Part shown: positions 17,861 through 25,735 of the stretch, in pieces
How positions within the stretch are numbered: the first letter of the stretch is position 1
Layout of the letters: every line of letters begins with the position of its first letter
From: Chitinophagaceae bacterium
GTDB lineage: Bacteria > Bacteroidota > Bacteroidia > Chitinophagales > Chitinophagaceae
Length of the DNA: 64,000 bases
Direction: 5' to 3'
Assembly: GCA_019638625.1 (NCBI GenBank)
Contig: JAHBTK010000004.1
Coordinates: 558,001 to 622,000, forward strand
Program-made: the position numbers and the translations under genes
The notes under the pieces: generated by a model
Told to the model about the DNA's origin: nothing
Database searches by the model: none
What the model saw: the letters and a program-made list of their open reading frames with translations, nothing else

Positions 17861-18634
17861 ATGAAAGTACTGGTGAAACTATCATTGTGGCTGTATAATC
17901 TCTACGCGTTATTGGTATTTATTGCGTTGATGCTGCTCGTTTTCCCCTTTGTGATCCTCGCTTCCTTTTTGGGAAATATCAGGGGGGGCAATATGATCTA
18001 CCGGCTTTGCATGTTCTGGGCCGACACCTGGTTCTTACTGGTAGGCATCCGCCACAGGAATATTTATGAGTCGCCTGTCAGCCTGCAGAAGTCTTACCTG
18101 TATGTCAGCAATCATATTTCCTTCCTGGATGCGGCCATAATTGTCAAGAGCTACCGGCGGCCCGTCCGCCCCCTGGGCAGAAAGGAAACAACCAAAATAC
18201 CCGTGTTCGGGTATATCTATAAAAAGGCCATAATAACCGTAGACCGGGGAGATACCAGGGACCGCGCCAACAGTGTAAGGATACTGAAATCGGTTTTGAA
18301 AAAAGGGATCTCCATCCTCATTTTCCCGGAAGGTACATTCAATGAAACCCATCAACCCCTGAAATCATTTTACGACGGCGCCTTCCGCATTGCCATAGAA
18401 ACACAAACGCCTATCCGCCCCGTTCTTTTCCTCGATACGTTCAAAAGAATGCACTACCGGAGTGTATTAAGTCTTACGCCTGGCCGGAGCCGGTCAGTAT
18501 TTCTTGATGAAATACCGGTGGAAGGGCTAACACTTTCCGATGTAGCCGCGCTGAAACAAAGAACCTTTGAACTGATGGAGCAAAAGCTGCGGCAATACAA
18601 AGCGGAGTGGATAAGGGAAAATTTGGAGGCCTGA
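17861..18634 (+). CDS. plsC: 1-acyl-sn-glycerol-3-phosphate acyltransferase family
   Basis: The acyltransferase catalytic box NHISFLD (His85, Asp90) and the substrate-binding FPEGT box (residues 155-159) are intact in a 257-residue protein with two N-terminal hydrophobic segments. Family members acylate lysophosphatidic acid to phosphatidic acid at the inner membrane. It may equally acylate another lyso-lipid, as Bacteroidota encode several PlsC-like enzymes. It is the last gene of the three-gene operon. Confidence 0.85.
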   Translation: MKVLVKLSLWLYNLYALLVFIALMLLVFPFVILASFLGNIRGGNMIYRLCMFWADTWFLLVGIRHRNIYESPVSLQKSYLYVSNHISFLDAAIIVKSYRRPVRPLGRKETTKIPVFGYIYKKAIITVDRGDTRDRANSVRILKSVLKKGISILIFPEGTFNETHQPLKSFYDGAFRIAIETQTPIRPVLFLDTFKRMHYRSVLSLTPGRSRSVFLDEIPVEGLTLSDVAALKQRTFELMEQKLRQYKAEWIRENLEA

Positions 18635-19080
18635 CACCGGAAGACAGGTGTGAAAACGAAATTCACAAATCCCCCAAACCTTCGCTTCAGCCCCTGACTT
18701 GTGACCCGGGACCGGCAGCCCGCGACCTGCAACTTTTCTTTCAAATTCTCCTGAAATATTTCTAAATTACTGTCAGGCGGTAACCCCGGTCATGTGACTG
18801 AGGAGGCGAAGCTGTGTCTTATTGATATGAAAGGAGGAAACTGTATGGTACAGGAAGTAGTTCTGTACGGCGAAAGAAAAATGCAGTATCGCGGAACCTG
18901 GTGGAATGCACAGTCCCCGGTAAAGTTTTGCAACCCATCTGATGGAAAAGGGAACAGATGTTACTATGATTCAGAAAATATTGGGGCATAATAATATAAA
19001 GGCCACTCTCATTTATTTACATACATCCAATAAAGACCTGCTAAAAATCAGCAGTCCCTTAGACGACCTGAATCTAAAAT
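18635..19080. other. Gap before the cassette block, with one doubtful small ORF
   Basis: No supported gene lies between the plsC-like gene and the first attC-like site. An open frame of 65 codons (18794-18991, starting MTEEAKLCLID and ending YYDSENIGA) has Cys/Trp-rich composition and no family I recognise. It may be a remnant of a mobile element or chance. 18700-18745 holds runs such as gacttgtgaccc and gcgacctgcaac. Confidence 0.35.
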
Positions 19081-19082
19081 GA

Positions 19083-19200
19083 GTTTGTATTTGCGTGGTA
19101 TCGCGTCAATTTTTATTAGTAGTTGATTAACAGCATTTTAGAAATACTTACGCGGATGTATTTATATCGTATTTTAGCGTAAATACAACCGTTGTGTGCA
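19083..19200 (+). repeat. attC-like site 1
   Basis: The left arm TTGTATTTGCG (19085-19095) pairs with the right arm CGTAAATACAA (19178-19188) with one G-U. The right side ends AACCGTTGTGTGC, like the GTT-type R' box of attC sites. The left R'' box is unclear. It precedes the DUF4375 gene. Confidence 0.55.
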
Positions 19201-19232
19201 ACCATCAGACACAGCGCAAACATAAAACTACT

Positions 19233-19703
19233 ATGACAAAAATTCCTAAGTTAGACGACTTGCTGAATTCAGAGGACACAAACGGCAGTATTATTGAGTT
19301 GGACAATTTCATAGGTGAGCTTTGTAATTATGGAGACGATTATAGTAAATTGACAGAGCCTCAAAAACTATTTTACTTCAACCAAAATTTAGAAAGAGAA
19401 ATTAATAACGGTGGCTTCAATCAATATTTCTGCAACTCAAGTGGTGATAATGCTCACGAAACAATCTTATCACTCAAAGCAATTGGCGCAGACAAGACTG
19501 CTGACATTTTGCAAAAAGCAATTGACCAATTTCCAAATAAAGTTGTCCCAAAAGACAGAGATGAACGAACTGAAATGGTTGAGCAAATTGAAGAAGCTGC
19601 TAACGAAGTTTGGGAGGGACTCGACCAGAAATTTTATAAATATGAAGATGATTTGAATTCTTTAAATATTGAGTACGTTAAAAAGCACAAAGACCTTTTT
19701 TGA
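19233..19703 (+). CDS. DUF4375 / DMP19 family protein
   Basis: This 156-residue, strongly acidic protein carries the family motif NGGFNQYFCNSSGDN followed by ALKAIGA-like sequence (LSLKAIGADKT). The family includes the neisserial DNA-mimic protein DMP19, which binds and blocks a transcription factor, so DNA mimicry is a possible role but untested here. I chose the ATG at 19233 (MTKIPKLDD); the longer frame from 19194 runs into the repeat site. It is a one-gene unit between attC-like sites 1 and 2 and is more AT-rich than the core genes. Confidence 0.75.
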   Translation: MTKIPKLDDLLNSEDTNGSIIELDNFIGELCNYGDDYSKLTEPQKLFYFNQNLEREINNGGFNQYFCNSSGDNAHETILSLKAIGADKTADILQKAIDQFPNKVVPKDRDERTEMVEQIEEAANEVWEGLDQKFYKYEDDLNSLNIEYVKKHKDLF

Positions 19704-19744
19704 CAAATGCCACAGCTATATCTTGCTTGACAAAATTTGGTATG

Positions 19745-19947
19745 CACACAACATGCTGTTTTGCATCAGCAGGGGGCGACGAATAAATCCTCATCTTAGT
19801 GCTACCATCAGCTACATATCCGGCTGACCGAACGCTAATGAACAGTAAAACATATTTTCAACTTTTGTATCTTACATCGGCAGCAGTTCCGGGCTGGACA
19901 TTTTTCAAATGCCCTGCCGAACGCAAAGCTGCTAACCGTTGGTAGTA
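19745..19947 (+). repeat. attC-like site 2
   Basis: The left part is CACACAAC then ATGCTGTTTTGC and GCAGGGGGC (19745-19778). The right part is GCCCTGCCGAACGCAAAGC then TGCTAACCGTTGGTAG (19911-19945). The arms pair imperfectly over about 20 nt and the outer boxes are AAC and GTT, the order R''-L''...L'-R' of integron sites. Confidence 0.65.
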
Positions 19948-19969
19948 ATTCAAGGAGACACGTTTTACT

Positions 19970-20128
19970 ATGACAGACAAAGAAATTTTGAAAGCCATTC
20001 AACAAGTTGAAGGACTTAGTGGTATGACCGTAAATGAAAGGCTCTTTGCAAGTGATTTAATAAATGAGTTTGACAAAGCGAAACACCACGACAAGGAAAA
20101 GGCAATAGAAATTTTAGAGTTGCTGTAA
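19970..20128 (+). CDS. Small cassette protein, 52 residues
   Basis: This short gene starts MTDKEILKAIQQVEG and ends AIEILELL. It has a good Shine-Dalgarno-like AAGGAG at 19952-19957, rare in this window, which supports translation. The sequence is helical and charged with no family I recognise. It lies directly after attC-like site 2 and 35 nt before the frameshifted gene at 20164, so the two share a cassette and may be partners, possibly a small two-gene module. No toxin or antitoxin signature is seen. Confidence 0.6.
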   Translation: MTDKEILKAIQQVEGLSGMTVNERLFASDLINEFDKAKHHDKEKAIEILELL

Positions 20129-20163
20129 GTTGACAAACTTTCAATTGACAAAATTATCGATTA

Positions 20164-20606
20164 ATGGAACTTTCAAAAAAAAATGCAATTGCCTTGCTTT
20201 TTGACATAAACCAAGACATTGAAGAATACGCAGAATCAACAGTTAAAAATATTATTGACGAAAAAATTTTGACCTCATTTACCCACCCAATAATGGGCTG
20301 ACAGACTTAGAACAAGCAGAGCTCAACAAACTTAACAACAATGAACATTTAAAAAATGCTTTAAGGAAAATCCTTGCAGACAACACGGCACAAGTAATTT
20401 TTAATATGCTCAATTTACTTGACGGTACGGGCTCACCCAAACTTCATTGCGACAAATGGACGGGTGTTAAATTAATAGACGAAGAGTTTGATGAAGACGA
20501 TGAGCCATTTGCCGACACATTACATGACTGTTTTTTTGAAACATATTGGGAATGGAAAAAAGTTCGGGGCGACAAAGGCTGGAAACTTGACACATACGAT
20601 CGATAA
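20164..20606 (+). pseudogene. Frameshifted cassette gene, hypothetical protein
   Basis: Translation from ATG 20164 (MELSKKNAIALLFD) stops at 20301. The rest continues in another frame from about 20259 to 20606 (NNGLTDLEQAELNKL ... WKLDTYDR). Adding one A to the A6 run at 20261-20266 gives a smooth junction, reading IIDEKNFDLIYPPNNG, and a protein of about 147 residues. So this is either a single-base deletion in a homopolymer, a sequencing error, or a slippage-controlled gene. The C-terminal half is acidic and Trp-rich (FETYWEWKKVRGDKGWK). I do not recognise the family. Confidence 0.65.
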
Positions 20607-20828
20607 CAACTGCTGCTTACAGGCAGTTTGGCAATATGGCGGCGCGACGAATATATGCTCAACTTTTTGTATCTATCATCTGCAGTTCCGGACGGACGTT
20701 ATAAATTGAGATGTAGAATAAACAATGAACTTTTATATCTTTATTAGGCATTTGTTCCCAGCGGGACGTTTTCCATTCCGAAGTTTCGGAACCGCCACAA
20801 ACACAAATGCTCTCCTGTTGGCAGCAAT
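20603..20828 (+). repeat. attC-like site 3
   Basis: The left GATAACAACTGCTG and GGCAGTTTGGCA-ATATGGCGGC (20601-20644) face right ACCGCCACAAACACAAATGC and CTCCTGTTGGCAGC (20790-20825). The arms pair imperfectly. The site is about 225 nt long, and its interior is related to that of site 4. Confidence 0.65.
20674..20812 (+). repeat. Long direct repeat, copy 1 (upstream of FkbM gene)
   Basis: This stretch of about 139 bp, from tatcatctgcag to acacaaatgctc, is repeated with high similarity at 21786-21935. It includes the shared run atgaacttttatatcttt and cccagcgggacgttttcc. The two copies bracket the methyltransferase gene. Confidence 0.85.
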
Positions 20829-20863
20829 TTGAGAAACTATAACAATTCTAAGTCATCATAATA

Positions 20864-21724
20864 ATGAATAAATTAATAATCCGCATATTAAGAAAAATTA
20901 AACTTTTGAAATTTCTCAATCTTCAGGTTAAAGTGAAGGTTAATAATCAGATAATCAATATTCCCATAATAAGGGAACTGGGATTAGGCAATATTTATGG
21001 AACCGAGCCATGGATGATTCAACTGTTAAAAGGTGTTTTCAATCTTAAAAATGACGGCGCCTATTATGATGTTGGAGTTAATATAGGACAAACATTGATT
21101 AAATTAAAATCAGTTAACCCTGACATTGAATATTTTGGATTTGAGCCAAATCCTATCTGCGTATTTTATTGCAAAGAACTTATAAAAATAAATGGCTACA
21201 AAAATACATCGCTATTCCCAGTTGGAATTTCTAATGAAGATACTATATATTCTTTATCACTTTACTCAGATGATGATACAGACAGCGCTGCAAGTATGAT
21301 AGAAAATTTTAGACCTCAGCAAAAGACTTTTAGAAAAGAGTTCATTCCCTGTTTTCAAATCGAAAGAATTTTAGAAAAATATAAATTACCTAAAATAGGT
21401 ATACTCAAAATTGATGTGGAAGGTGCTGAGAAGGAAGTGCTTGAGAGCTTCGAAAATCGAATAAGGCATGATAAACCTCTGATTCAAATTGAAATACTCC
21501 CAGTATATACAGATAATAATACCGAGCGATTAGAACGACAAAACTCAATTGAAACTTTTATAAGGAACATTGATTATACGATACTTAGAGTCCACAAATC
21601 GGAGAACAGCGATTTTAAAGGTTTAGAAGAAATAACAACAATAGGAATCCACTCAAACCTGGATTGGTGTGAGTATATTTTAATTCCCAATTCTGACAAG
21701 GAGAAATTCAAACAGTTAAAATAA
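20864..21724 (+). CDS. FkbM family methyltransferase
   Basis: The 286-residue protein has the SAM-binding motif YYDVGVNIGQT, the acidic post-strand motif YFGFEPNP and the FkbM signature LKIDVEGAEKEVL. FkbM enzymes O-methylate sugars or polyketides; in cassette and surface-polysaccharide regions they often modify glycans. No glycosyltransferase is adjacent, so the substrate is unknown. The gene is AT-rich, complete and the only gene of its cassette, flanked by closely similar repeat copies. There is no signal peptide. Confidence 0.87.
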   Translation: MNKLIIRILRKIKLLKFLNLQVKVKVNNQIINIPIIRELGLGNIYGTEPWMIQLLKGVFNLKNDGAYYDVGVNIGQTLIKLKSVNPDIEYFGFEPNPICVFYCKELIKINGYKNTSLFPVGISNEDTIYSLSLYSDDDTDSAASMIENFRPQQKTFRKEFIPCFQIERILEKYKLPKIGILKIDVEGAEKEVLESFENRIRHDKPLIQIEILPVYTDNNTERLERQNSIETFIRNIDYTILRVHKSENSDFKGLEEITTIGIHSNLDWCEYILIPNSDKEKFKQLK

Positions 21725-21950
21725 CTGCGGCCAACATATACATTTTTCTTATGTCGGCGGACAGATAACGCCACCTCAACCTGGCTATCATCTGTAGTCC
21801 CGGCCAGACGTTATATATTGAACTATAGAATTAACAATGAACTTTTATATCTTTATTCAGTCCCGCACGATGCGGGATTCCCAGCGGGACGTTTTCCCTC
21901 CCGAAGTTTCGGGACCGCCACAAACACAAATGCTCAACCGTTAGCTAGCA
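21723..21950 (+). repeat. attC-like site 4
   Basis: The left GGCCAAC then CATTTTTCTTATGTCGGCGG (21730-21760) faces right GACCGCCACAAACACAAATG and AACCGTTAGCTAGC (21913-21949). The arms pair over about 20 nt with gaps. R'' is GGCCAAC and R' is GTTAGCT. Confidence 0.65.
21786..21935 (+). repeat. Long direct repeat, copy 2 (downstream of FkbM gene)
   Basis: This is the second copy of the repeat at 20674-20812. It differs mainly by a short extra hairpin (tcccgca/tgcggga, near 21861-21877) and scattered substitutions. It also contains the hairpin tcccgaagtttcggga. Confidence 0.85.
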
Positions 21951-21992
21951 TTTTTTTAACGACACTGCAAACATCAACTAAAATCAAGAGCT

Positions 21993-22277
21993 ATGACAAC
22001 TCTAAGAATTGAACATAAAATTTTCAATTATAACGGATGGAAAATGGCGTTTGACAACGACCCAATTAACAGAAAAAAGTCGGGCGTAAAGCGTTATCGC
22101 ATATACCGACCTATTGACAATCCAGACTTCGTAATTATAGAAATGGACTTTGACAACATTGAGCAAGCACAGGCGACACAGACATCCCTGAAACAAATAT
22201 TTCCAAACATTGAAGGCAAACTTATTTTTGACATTAAGTTGAAAATTTTGAATATCATTGAAGAAACAATTATATAA
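21993..22277 (+). CDS. Small ABM-like (dimeric alpha-beta barrel) protein
   Basis: The 94-residue protein reads MTTLRIEHKIFNYNGWKMAF, then DPINRKKSGVKRYRIYRP and VIIEMDFD, ending with a helix and a hydrophobic strand. This resembles antibiotic biosynthesis monooxygenase-like ferredoxin-fold proteins that are usually annotated as hypothetical or cyclase. No catalytic residue can be assigned. It starts after attC-like site 4 and is followed after 10 nt by the DUF1772 gene, with which it shares a cassette. Confidence 0.6.
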   Translation: MTTLRIEHKIFNYNGWKMAFDNDPINRKKSGVKRYRIYRPIDNPDFVIIEMDFDNIEQAQATQTSLKQIFPNIEGKLIFDIKLKILNIIEETII

Positions 22278-22287
22278 AAGACAGTCT

Positions 22288-22758
22288 ATGGCACATCCAA
22301 TATTGCGGTTTTTAAACATCGTATTTTCAGCCCTGCTTGCGGGGACAAGTTTCGGAATTTGGCTGGGGTTTAATCCAACAAACTTTTCTGCTTCCACCTA
22401 TATTGAACAGCAGCAAAATTTGGTTCATTCTCTCAATACATTGATGATAATATTGGTGGTTGCTGCCGCAGTAACTACATTGATTTCCGCATATCTTCAA
22501 CGGAAAAACAAACCTGCACTTATCGCACTACTTTTAGCTACCGCATTTTTTATTTCATGCATGGTCATCACTCGGTTCGGCAACGTTCCACTTCAAGCAG
22601 AAATGCTTAAATGGACAACGGATACGCTACCTGAAAACTGGACAGCATTGCGTGACAAATGGTGGTCGCTACATATTATGCGGACAGTTGTAGAGTTGAT
22701 AGCTTTAGTTCTTGTAACATGGACAATAGTTCAAAAAAAGACAGTAAAAGTAAAATGA
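22288..22758 (+). CDS. DUF1772 family membrane protein
   Basis: The 156-residue protein has four hydrophobic segments (roughly 7-26, 47-68, 74-93 and 130-150) and the DUF1772 hallmark of a Trp/Asn-rich loop before the last helix (NWTALRDKWWSLHIMRT). The family includes anthrone oxygenase-like proteins, but for most members the function is unknown. I chose ATG 22288 (MAHPILRFL); the frame also offers 22258, which overlaps the preceding gene. It belongs to the cassette between attC-like sites 4 and 5. Confidence 0.75.
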   Translation: MAHPILRFLNIVFSALLAGTSFGIWLGFNPTNFSASTYIEQQQNLVHSLNTLMIILVVAAAVTTLISAYLQRKNKPALIALLLATAFFISCMVITRFGNVPLQAEMLKWTTDTLPENWTALRDKWWSLHIMRTVVELIALVLVTWTIVQKKTVKVK

Positions 22759-22780
22759 CGACATTAAGAAGTAAAACGGT

Positions 22781-22917
22781 AGCTAACATGGGTTTTGCGT
22801 CAGATGGGCTGACGTGCAAACTTGGAGCTTTGTGCTTCTATTAAACATTAGTAATAAATTGAAACTTGATACCCCGAAACCCACCCGAACGCAAAGCCCG
22901 AAAACGTTATGGGCAAT
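22781..22917 (+). repeat. attC-like site 5
   Basis: This is the clearest site. AGCTAAC then GGGTTTTGCGT (22790-22800) pairs with ACGCAAAGCCC (22889-22899), 11 bp with one G-U, and the right edge reads AAAACGTTATGGGC. The outer TAAC/GTTA boxes are complementary. Length is about 136 nt. Confidence 0.75.
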
Positions 22918-22952
22918 CTTAGAGAACAACCCATAAGAATAACAAACAGACA

Positions 22953-23534
22953 ATGGACGAATTTAAAATCTTTAAAAACTGGCTGACACAGGTTTCTTTT
23001 CTGACAGAAAAGGATTGTTCATTATTTGAACCTTATTTGAAAACAAAAAACTACAAAGCCAAAAACCATTTTCTAAGTGAGGGGAAAATTTGTCAGGAAA
23101 TCGGTTTTGTAAACAAAGGCTGTTTCCGAACATACTACCTTGCAGACGGAAAAGAAATCAATACGCATTTCACGTTTGACAATGAATTTGTAACAGACTA
23201 TGACAGTTTTTTACAAAGTAAACCAAGCCGGTATTTTATTCAAGCGTTGGAGGATATTGAAATAGTAACATTTAATTTATCGGCTTTGCAAAGTGCCTAC
23301 AACCAATCACAAAATTGGGAGCGCTTTGGCAGAATGATAGCCGAGCAATCTTACAAACTGACAACTCAACGAGTGGAAAGTTTTTTGTTCCTGGACGGAG
23401 AGCAACGCTATATTGATTTACTCAAAAATCAACCAAAAATTTTTGAGCGCATACCGCTCTATCATATCGCCTCTTACTTAGGTCTTGAACGTGAAAGTTT
23501 AAGCCGCTTACGGAAAAAAGTGGCGGGTAAATAA
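22953..23534 (+). CDS. Crp/Fnr family transcriptional regulator
   Basis: The 193-residue protein has an N-terminal cyclic-nucleotide-binding-like barrel (FLSEGKICQEIGFVNKGCFR, then FDNEFVTDYDSF) and a C-terminal winged helix with the recognition segment HIASYLGLERESLSRLRKK. The phosphate-binding residues of true cAMP receptors are not evident, as in most Bacteroidota members, so the ligand is unknown. It opens a three-gene cassette with a lipoprotein and a small membrane protein downstream, which it may control. Confidence 0.85.
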   Translation: MDEFKIFKNWLTQVSFLTEKDCSLFEPYLKTKNYKAKNHFLSEGKICQEIGFVNKGCFRTYYLADGKEINTHFTFDNEFVTDYDSFLQSKPSRYFIQALEDIEIVTFNLSALQSAYNQSQNWERFGRMIAEQSYKLTTQRVESFLFLDGEQRYIDLLKNQPKIFERIPLYHIASYLGLERESLSRLRKKVAGK

Positions 23535-23622
23535 CGATTGTAACATTTATCAATTTCTCCCTCATTTTACTTTGAGATTTTTGCAGTGTAAAATTTAATC
23601 TTTCACTCAAAAAAGTCTCAAA

Positions 23623-24255
23623 ATGAAAAAAGTAATCTTTTCCGTTGCAACAATAACAGCTATGATATTCGCGGGTTGCAACACATCAAAACAAGTAACA
23701 GTTCCGCTTAGTCGTTCGGTTGAGTTGGACGACACCTACACCATTATTTGGAACGGTATCAGCAAAGCTTACCGCTACGACAACGGACAATGGTTAAGAG
23801 CCGAGAGCTACGACTATCAATTTGACGTTGTTCAAAAGCGTTACGACAACCATTGGAAATCTGTTAAGTCGCTTCATCGTACTCACCCCGACTATGACGG
23901 AAAAGCGGGTGGCAGAGACCAGACAATGTATTTTGAAGTTGCTTACAAAAATCTGATTGACGGAAAAGTGCAGGCAACTATCAATTCATCATTAGGTAAT
24001 GGAACGGGAAGTACTGACACCGAATTTCGTAAATCGGAGCTGACAATGTATGTTCCAAATGCAAGCAGGTTTATGCCGTATAACAAATTCAGAATTACAC
24101 AAAACTATGATTACGAAAATGGCATACTGACCGAAACGGTTGAACTCATTAAAGAAAAAGACGGGAAAGAAACACCGTTTATGAAAAATGAAGAAACCGC
24201 TTTGATTTTCATTAAAAGCAAATTGGACAAAGCACCGACAACCTTTAAACAATAA
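23623..24255 (+). CDS. Hypothetical lipoprotein
   Basis: The 210-residue protein has a type II signal peptide with a lipobox ending IFAGC (Cys near residue 19). The mature part is strand-rich with aromatic repeats (SYDYQFDVVQKRYDNHW, ITQNYDYENGILTETVEL), consistent with a beta-sandwich in the periplasm or outer membrane. I do not recognise the family. It follows the Crp-type regulator by 88 nt and precedes a membrane protein by 5 nt, so the three probably work together. Confidence 0.7.
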   Translation: MKKVIFSVATITAMIFAGCNTSKQVTVPLSRSVELDDTYTIIWNGISKAYRYDNGQWLRAESYDYQFDVVQKRYDNHWKSVKSLHRTHPDYDGKAGGRDQTMYFEVAYKNLIDGKVQATINSSLGNGTGSTDTEFRKSELTMYVPNASRFMPYNKFRITQNYDYENGILTETVELIKEKDGKETPFMKNEETALIFIKSKLDKAPTTFKQ

Positions 24256-24260
24256 CAGCT

Positions 24261-24674
24261 ATGACAAACGAAACACGAAAAATAAGCGGTTACATTTTGT
24301 TTTCCGTTCCGACAATTATTTATGGCGGGTATTTTTTACTTAGCGTGTTAAGCGGACAACACGAAGAGTTAGCACTTACAGACTTTCAAAAATCAATGTT
24401 TCGCGCAGGACACGCTCACGCAGGGGTTTTGGTAATTCTTGCTCTGCTGGTTCAGCTTTTTGCTGACCACATTGCATTATCCAACGCTTGGAAATGGTTT
24501 GCACGACTTTCGTTTCCAATTTCTGCAATTACAATCAGTTCTGGCTTTTTTGCCGCAGCTATCGGCAGACAAATTACCCAACCGACAGGACTAATTTTTA
24601 TCTTGTATATTGGTATTGTCATACTGACTTTTGGACTTCTGACATTAGGCATCGGACTAATCAGACAGAAATAA
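24261..24674 (+). CDS. Four-helix membrane protein, hypothetical
   Basis: The 137-residue protein has four hydrophobic segments (about 10-30, 50-68, 82-100 and 110-133). A conserved-looking FRAGHAHAGVLVILALL stretch sits at the start of the second helix; its His residues could bind metal or haem. It is tightly coupled to the lipoprotein gene. I do not recognise a named family. The gene ends just before attC-like site 6. Confidence 0.65.
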   Translation: MTNETRKISGYILFSVPTIIYGGYFLLSVLSGQHEELALTDFQKSMFRAGHAHAGVLVILALLVQLFADHIALSNAWKWFARLSFPISAITISSGFFAAAIGRQITQPTGLIFILYIGIVILTFGLLTLGIGLIRQK

Positions 24675-24953
24675 CAGATAGCCCATAAAGGTATTGCCGC
24701 AAGTGGGACGAAAGTGGGGTGTATTTCAATTTTCGCTTTATAATTAGTTTTCTGATTAACAACAGTAGTTTGACTGTTTATTCTCCAAAACTCTTATCAT
24801 CATCCGGTTACGTGTCTTCCTCGGGAGGGGGTACCATGCTAAACTCTCATGAAGTGTATAGTCCCTTTTGCTAAATTTGAACTGCGGTATTTCTATCGAG
24901 CAGTAGTGATAAAATTCCCGCCTGACGGCGATAGCCGAACCGTTGTGCGTCAT
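24671..24953 (+). repeat. attC-like site 6
   Basis: The left AATAACAGATAGCCC and GGTATTGCCGCAAGTGGG (24670-24707) faces right CCCGCCTGACGGCGATAGCC and GAACCGTTGTGCGTC (24918-24951). The pair GGTATTGCCG/CGGCGATAGCC matches apart from a one-base bulge and G-U pairs. It fills most of the 318-nt gap before the thioesterase gene; I see no ORF in it. Confidence 0.65.
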
Positions 24954-24992
24954 GCTATCACGACGATATACAACTTCTAAATAAAAAAATAT

Positions 24993-25523
24993 ATGTTCTA
25001 CTATTGGTATCGTATTGTTAGAATTTTAATTGCTAGGAATTTTCATAAGCAAGTGGCCATCGAAGATGAATTGACGAGAACATTTAGTGTTCGCTTTTTC
25101 GATTGTGATGGACTTCGGGTAATGGCAGCATTCAAATATGCGGCCTATATGGACTTCATACGTTGGGAACTTATTGCTCGTTCAAAACTGTATAATGAAA
25201 TTGTACTAAAAGGGCTTGCCCCTACACTCGGCTCGCAAAAAATTATTTACAGAAAGCCACTTAAATTATGGACGAAGTTTAGCATCAGGCTTTCGACCGT
25301 AGGTTGGGACGATAAATGGGTTTATAATGTACATAAATTCGAGCAAGGAGGGGAGATAAAAGCAATAGGTGTTACAAGAGCATTGATTTGGAGAAAAGAT
25401 AAGCCTCAGATATTGATGGAGATATTAAAAAACATTGGAGTGACAAACTTGAAGAAAAATCCACCTGAATGGGTGTTGACCATATTTCAAAACGATAAAG
25501 AGATAATTGCAAATGACGTCTGA
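24993..25523 (+). CDS. Thioesterase-like (4HBT/THEM6-type) protein
   Basis: The 176-residue protein has a hot-dog fold signature: FSVRFFDCDGLRVMAAFKYA with the acidic DCDG in place of the usual catalytic Asp region, then YMDFIRWELIARS and a conserved PLKLWTKFSI strand. Such proteins hydrolyse acyl-CoA or acyl-ACP thioesters; the N terminus (MFYYWYRIVRILI) is hydrophobic and may sit on the membrane. It is the last gene of the cassette block and AT-rich. No seventh attC-like site was found after it. Confidence 0.7.
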   Translation: MFYYWYRIVRILIARNFHKQVAIEDELTRTFSVRFFDCDGLRVMAAFKYAAYMDFIRWELIARSKLYNEIVLKGLAPTLGSQKIIYRKPLKLWTKFSIRLSTVGWDDKWVYNVHKFEQGGEIKAIGVTRALIWRKDKPQILMEILKNIGVTNLKKNPPEWVLTIFQNDKEIIANDV

Positions 25524-25735
25524 CAAAATCAATTTCAAAGGGCGGATGTAAAAGCACGAACGAACAACAAGCCGGAGGTTTTGACCAGTCTGCAGAATCG
25601 AGTTACATTAAGACCGATCTGGATATCTCCGGCCGGCAAGCTGGTTTGAAAATGGAATCCGAAAACCTGAAGTACCCTGCAACTTGCGACTTTTCTACTT
25701 GTATCCCCTTACTACTTACGACTTATGTCTACCTC

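Noticed and set aside
18794..18991. 65-codon frame as a real gene or group II intron end
   Set aside because: No family recognised, no promoter or start signal. The hairpin gtacag/ctgtac at about 18847-18867 lacks the domain V catalytic triad pattern, so an intron call is not supported.
19970..20606. Toxin-antitoxin module in the second cassette
   Set aside because: A short gene followed by a longer one is suggestive, but neither protein shows a known toxin or antitoxin motif and the second is frameshifted.
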